Assembly (NCBI GenBank): GCA_964424555.1
Contig: CAYRIX010000027.1
Coordinates: forward strand, 1 to 25,369
Source: UMGS172 sp964424555
GTDB lineage: Bacteria > Bacillota > Clostridia > Oscillospirales > Acutalibacteraceae
DNA length: 25,369 nt
Direction of reading: 5' to 3'
The notes under the pieces are model-generated. The model had not been told where the DNA came from. It did no database searches and saw only the letters and a program-made list of their open reading frames with translations. The position numbers and the translations under genes are program-made. How positions within the stretch are numbered: the stretch's first letter is position 1; every line of letters starts with the position of its first letter. This document shows, piece after piece, positions 22,628-25,369 of the stretch.

Positions 22628-23566
22628 TTAGATTCCCTCCTCATTTCGCATAATTATATCATTAATAAAGGCATCATAATCATCGACATTTGTTGATGTA
22701 TTTGTTGACAATTTGTTTTTATTGTTCAAAGCCGCAATATCCTCGACAGTTTTTACTCCCGCCTTGTGCCATTCCGATATAACCTTTTTTATATAAGGAA
22801 TAGAAAATTTCGAGGTCGTGTTGATACAGACCTCATAAGCCTCACGGATAATATCGTGACCGTAGCCCCACTCATTGACCCATGTGTCGGCCATCTCCAG
22901 CTCAGCCTTGGTCGGCATACGGTGTTCAATGCCAAAAGCGTTCTCGACCAGATTCCACGCCGATTTTTTGCGGCGCATTTCGACCAGACGCTGTTCAGCA
23001 GTCTCAATGTCCGAAACACCGTCGTTGGCCCACTCAACTGCGGTACGCTCGATAAATCCGATGTTTGGTCTGCCCTCGGTTACGGCAAACCCGACTATCA
23101 TAAGTATCAGTGAGCCCGATAGCCCCATATCATCGTGCAACCATACAAGGGTAGAGGCTTCACTTTGACTCAAGATGTGTCCTAACTTTTGCTCGGTTTC
23201 GTGCAGTATAAAAGCTATCTCAGCATCCTCGAGTCCACGGCGGGCTACTTCGTCTCGGCTTGGCTTGACAGCGGCCGAACGGACCGCCTTTTTTTTCTTC
23301 TCGGGCTCTGCCGAGGTCTGTACCTCAACGGTACTGCAAAGCACGCCCCGTTCACACCAGTGGTCAAGTGCGTCACGAACGGTGTATTCATCAAGCTTTA
23401 AGCCGTTACATGCGGCAGCTATATCATACTGTTTATCAGCGTTTTTCAGGCACCACAAAAGCACCTTCAGCTGTTCTGCCGAAGCCAAACGCAAATGCTT
23501 GTCGGCAACCGATGCAGGAACGGCGAACATAGCGGTCAGCTCCTGCGGATTTAAATAATATCCCAT
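22628..23566 (-). CDS. DnaD-domain replication initiation/restart protein
   Basis: A 312-residue primosome component. The N-terminal 80 residues form a winged-helix-like region (LRLASAEQLKVLLWCLKNAD to ALDHWCERGVL). A charged linker (about 85-108) follows. Two DnaD/DnaB_2-type helical domains come next: about 110-185 ending FIERTAVEWANDGV, and about 205-270 with YIKKVISEW (258-266), the Y-x-x-x-I-x-x-W hallmark of DNA remodelling by DnaD. The last 40 residues are polar and probably disordered. It is the middle gene of a minus-strand operon: 14 bases separate it from the phosphatase upstream, and it abuts the helicase-loader gene downstream. Confidence 0.9.
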   Translation of the reverse strand: MGYYLNPQELTAMFAVPASVADKHLRLASAEQLKVLLWCLKNADKQYDIAAACNGLKLDEYTVRDALDHWCERGVLCSTVEVQTSAEPEKKKKAVRSAAVKPSRDEVARRGLEDAEIAFILHETEQKLGHILSQSEASTLVWLHDDMGLSGSLILMIVGFAVTEGRPNIGFIERTAVEWANDGVSDIETAEQRLVEMRRKKSAWNLVENAFGIEHRMPTKAELEMADTWVNEWGYGHDIIREAYEVCINTTSKFSIPYIKKVISEWHKAGVKTVEDIAALNNKNKLSTNTSTNVDDYDAFINDIIMRNEEGI

Positions 23567-23580
23567 ATTTCCCTCATAAA

Positions 23581-24207
23581 TTATAATTTATCGTTTTCGG
23601 TAGGTTCAGCATCGCTCGATGCGTTAAGCAGGGCAGGGTCGATAAGGCTCGAAACCACCCATCTTTCGTTTATGTAGTCAAAAACGGCGATCATACAGTT
23701 GGGTCTGCGAAATGCGGCGGTATCGTGCTGACCGAGAACGTGGAACAACATGGACATAATAACACCGCCGTGAGCAAATGCGGCAACGTTTTCAAGGTTT
23801 TGAGCTTCCAAGCTTTTGAGAAACTCTCTCAGCCTTTTCATAACTATATCGACATTTTCGCCGCCAAATGGGGTGTAGTCCTTGGCTTTGATAGCTGCTC
23901 TTATCTCTTCGGTTCTGTCGGGTTGGTCTTCCCATGATTGGTTACCTAAGCTGCCAACGTTATATTCACGAAGCAACGGAGTCTCTATAGGCTCTTGGTC
24001 GGGGAGAACGGTCTTGGCGGTTTCAACCGCTCGGCAGAGGTCACTTGAATATACTTTGTCAAACTTGAACTTATTCATAAAGGGGCGTATAGACTCGGCA
24101 TCCTTATAACCTTTTTCGGTCAAAGGGGAATCCACCCATCCTGTAAACATCTTTTTAAGATTATTTTCACTTTCGCCGTGTCTAACCATAAACAGTCTCA
24201 TTGCCAT
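23581..24207 (-). CDS. Histidine phosphatase family protein (phosphoglycerate-mutase-like)
   Basis: A 208-residue phosphohydrolase of the two-histidine superfamily. The phospho-acceptor motif is RHGESENN (H10), followed by the family motif DSPLTEKGYKDAESI. VYSSDLCRAVETA gives the second arginine, LREYNVGSLGNQSWED the acidic pocket, and AFAHGGVIMSML the second catalytic histidine. Substrate cannot be read from sequence; cobalamin-pathway, sugar-phosphate and mutase enzymes all look like this. I place the start at ATG 24207 because GAGG lies 5 bases upstream. It leads the operon with the DnaD- and DnaI-like genes, probably by shared promoter rather than shared function. Confidence 0.88.
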   Translation of the reverse strand: MAMRLFMVRHGESENNLKKMFTGWVDSPLTEKGYKDAESIRPFMNKFKFDKVYSSDLCRAVETAKTVLPDQEPIETPLLREYNVGSLGNQSWEDQPDRTEEIRAAIKAKDYTPFGGENVDIVMKRLREFLKSLEAQNLENVAAFAHGGVIMSMLFHVLGQHDTAAFRRPNCMIAVFDYINERWVVSSLIDPALLNASSDAEPTENDKL

Positions 24208-24233
24208 ACCAACCTCAAACATGTACTTATGAT

Positions 24234-24262
24234 ATTATACCATCCACCCGTTAAAATGTAAA
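24234..24262 (-). promoter_or_regulatory. Promoter of the phosphatase-DnaD-DnaI operon
   Basis: On the minus strand: TTTACA (24262-24257), a 17-bp spacer and consensus TATAAT (24239-24234), about 27 bases before the start codon. Confidence 0.7.
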
Positions 24263-24300
24263 TAAGGTAAATGATTAAATTATTTTTGAAAATTAAAGTT

Positions 24301-24350
24301 GAGAAAACGAGAGATAATGAGAGAAAACAAGAGAAAACGAGAGAATAGCA
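24301..24350. repeat. Five in-register 10-bp purine-rich repeats upstream of rplM
   Basis: The block divides into GAGAAAACGA, GAGATAATGA, GAGAAAACAA, GAGAAAACGA and GAGAATAGCA. Period is exactly 10 bp and the top strand is almost all purine. It lies 31 bp upstream of the rplM -35 box and between two divergent promoters. GAGAATAGC recurs at 24390-24398 inside the rplM promoter spacer. The role is unknown; a UP-like or protein-binding element, or replication slippage, are options. Confidence 0.7.
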
Positions 24351-24380
24351 AAAATAAATTAAAATTTTGAAAAATTGGTG

Positions 24381-24409
24381 TTGACAAGTGAGAATAGCTG
24401 TGGTATTAT
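24381..24409 (+). promoter_or_regulatory. Strong promoter of the rplM-rpsI operon
   Basis: Consensus TTGACA (24381-24386), a 17-bp spacer and TATTAT (24404-24409), preceded by an A/T-rich UP-like stretch. The leader is only about 35 bases, leaving no room for a structured ribosomal-protein leader. Confidence 0.8.
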
Positions 24410-24450
24410 ATCAAGGCTGAAAAAAGAATTTTATTTGGAGGTTTAACGTT

Positions 24451-24879
24451 ATGTCTACTTTTATGGCAAAGACAAGCGAAGTTACCCGTAAGTGGTATAT
24501 TATCGACGCTGCAGGCAAACCCCTCGGACGTGTTGCTGCAAAGGCTGCTGAGATTCTTCGCGGTAAGATTAAGCCCACATTCACTCCTCATGTTGACTGT
24601 GGCGATCACGTAATCATCATCAATTGTGAGAAGGCAGTTCTCACCGGTAATAAGCTTGAGAAGAAGTTCTACTACCGTCACACCGGTTATGTTGGCGGCC
24701 TCAAGGCAGTTCAGTATGCTACTTTGATGGCAGAGAGACCCGAGCTCGCTATGGAGCTCGCTGTTAAGGGTATGGTTCCCGATACCACAATCGGCAGACA
24801 GGCTCTTACCAGACTTCGCATCTACAAGGGTGCTGAGCACGTACATGCAGCTCAGAAGCCTGAAGAGTATGCGTTTTAA
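24451..24879 (+). CDS. rplM: Large-subunit ribosomal protein L13 (uL13)
   Basis: At 142 residues it has the normal bacterial length. Family motifs are evident: KWYIIDAAGKPLGRVAA, GDHVIIINCEKAVLTGNK, FYYRHTGYVGGLK and GMVPDTTIGRQALTRLRIYK. L13 binds 23S rRNA early in 50S assembly. GGAGG (24437-24441) precedes the ATG. It is the first gene of the conserved rplM-rpsI pair. Confidence 0.98.
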   Translation: MSTFMAKTSEVTRKWYIIDAAGKPLGRVAAKAAEILRGKIKPTFTPHVDCGDHVIIINCEKAVLTGNKLEKKFYYRHTGYVGGLKAVQYATLMAERPELAMELAVKGMVPDTTIGRQALTRLRIYKGAEHVHAAQKPEEYAF

Positions 24880-24898
24880 TTGAAGGGAGGACATACTG

Positions 24899-25297
24899 AT
24901 GTTTGAAGGAAAGCCTTATTTCTATGGAACCGGCAGAAGAAAGAGTTCTGTCGCACGTGTACGTGTTTACAACGGCACAGGTAAGATTACCATTAACGAC
25001 CGTGATATTGAAGAGTACTTTGGTCTTGAGACCTTGAAGCTCATTGTTCGTCAGCCGTTGGCACTCACCGGCAACCTCGATAAGTTCGACATCGTTTGCC
25101 GTGTTGCAGGCGGTGGTGTAACAGGTCAGGCAGGTGCTATCCGTCACGGTATCTCCCGTGCGCTCCTCCAGTTTGATGAGGAGCTCCGTCCCGAACTCAA
25201 GAAGGCAGGCTTCTTGACCAGAGACCCGAGAATGAAAGAGCGTAAGAAGTACGGTCTCAAAGGCGCACGTCGTGCACCTCAGTTCTCCAAGAGATAA
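24899..25297 (+). CDS. rpsI: Small-subunit ribosomal protein S9 (uS9)
   Basis: At 132 residues it has the usual length. It begins with YFYGTGRRKSSVARVRV and contains VAGGGVTGQAGAIRHGISRA and FLTRDPRMKERKKYGLKGAR. It ends in the invariant FSKR tail, which reaches the P-site tRNA in the ribosome. AAGGGAGG lies 8 bases before the ATG, 19 bases after rplM ends. Codon choice in both ribosomal genes is noticeably more biased (GGT, CGT, AAG) than in neighbours, consistent with high expression. Confidence 0.98.
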   Translation: MFEGKPYFYGTGRRKSSVARVRVYNGTGKITINDRDIEEYFGLETLKLIVRQPLALTGNLDKFDIVCRVAGGGVTGQAGAIRHGISRALLQFDEELRPELKKAGFLTRDPRMKERKKYGLKGARRAPQFSKR

Positions 25298-25320
25298 TCT
25301 GTATTATTTCGAAACACTCA

Positions 25321-25360
25321 AAAACCCCGAAACCATCACGGTTTTCGGGGTTTTCTTTAT
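25321..25360 (+). terminator. Intrinsic terminator of the rplM-rpsI operon
   Basis: AAAACCCCGAAACC pairs with GGTTTTCGGGGTTTT (one bulged T) around a short loop, followed by CTTTAT. It starts 24 bases after the rpsI stop codon. Confidence 0.88.
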
Positions 25361-25369
25361 GCCTTAATT

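Noticed and set aside
24301..24350. CRISPR array or replication-origin iterons
   Set aside because: Units are 10 bp and contiguous with no spacers and no cas genes; they do not match DnaA boxes, and the nearby DnaD/DnaI-type genes alone do not mark an origin.

Overview
The window looks like chromosome from a low-to-mid GC, Gram-positive-type anaerobe of class Clostridia, probably an Oscillospiraceae/Ruminococcaceae-like gut lineage. This rests on strong AGGAGG ribosome binding sites, sigma-A promoters, many U-rich hairpin terminators, a DnaD/DnaI-type helicase-loading pair, a DUF6472-like protein, BlaI/BlaR1 and ECF sigma/anti-sigma pairs, a wall-anchored giant protein and an rplM-rpsI operon. 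No phage, transposase or CRISPR array is visible. The species is an inference.

Left third (1-7610): a surface locus. A 2188-residue protein has a signal peptide, a VWA (MIDAS) adhesion domain, about eight FctA/Spy0128-like pilin repeats and a C-terminal IPVTG sortase signal. It lies between two related small peptides: the cut-off C-terminus of one at the window edge and a complete 52-residue one downstream. Both share a GEVSI-x-VPD tail. The promoters of the giant gene and of the downstream peptide are also similar.

Middle (7611-12500): a SulP-type anion transporter without a STAS domain; a BlaI-type repressor overlapping a BlaR1-type membrane metalloprotease whose C-terminal sensor is not penicillin-binding-like; an ECF sigma factor with a membrane anti-sigma factor, preceded by a good ECF-type promoter (likely autoregulation); and tRNA-Ala(GGC).

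12500-19630: a DeoR-family regulator divergent from an AraM-like glycerol-1-phosphate dehydrogenase and an FAD-dependent oxidoreductase, with both -35 boxes inside one perfect inverted repeat. Then come a TVP38/TMEM64 membrane protein (minus strand) and an MFS sugar-type transporter coupled to a membrane-anchored glycerophosphodiester phosphodiesterase.

19630-25369: a membrane-anchored YDG/MBG-domain surface protein (minus); a 61-residue four-cysteine DUF6472-like protein; a minus-strand operon of histidine phosphatase, DnaD-like protein and DnaI-like helicase loader; and the divergent rplM-rpsI operon, whose promoter is preceded by five in-phase 10-bp purine-rich repeats. The most unusual material is the peptide/adhesin locus, the DeoR-AraM-FAD oxidoreductase unit, the BlaR1-like receptor with an unrecognised sensor, and the decamer array.
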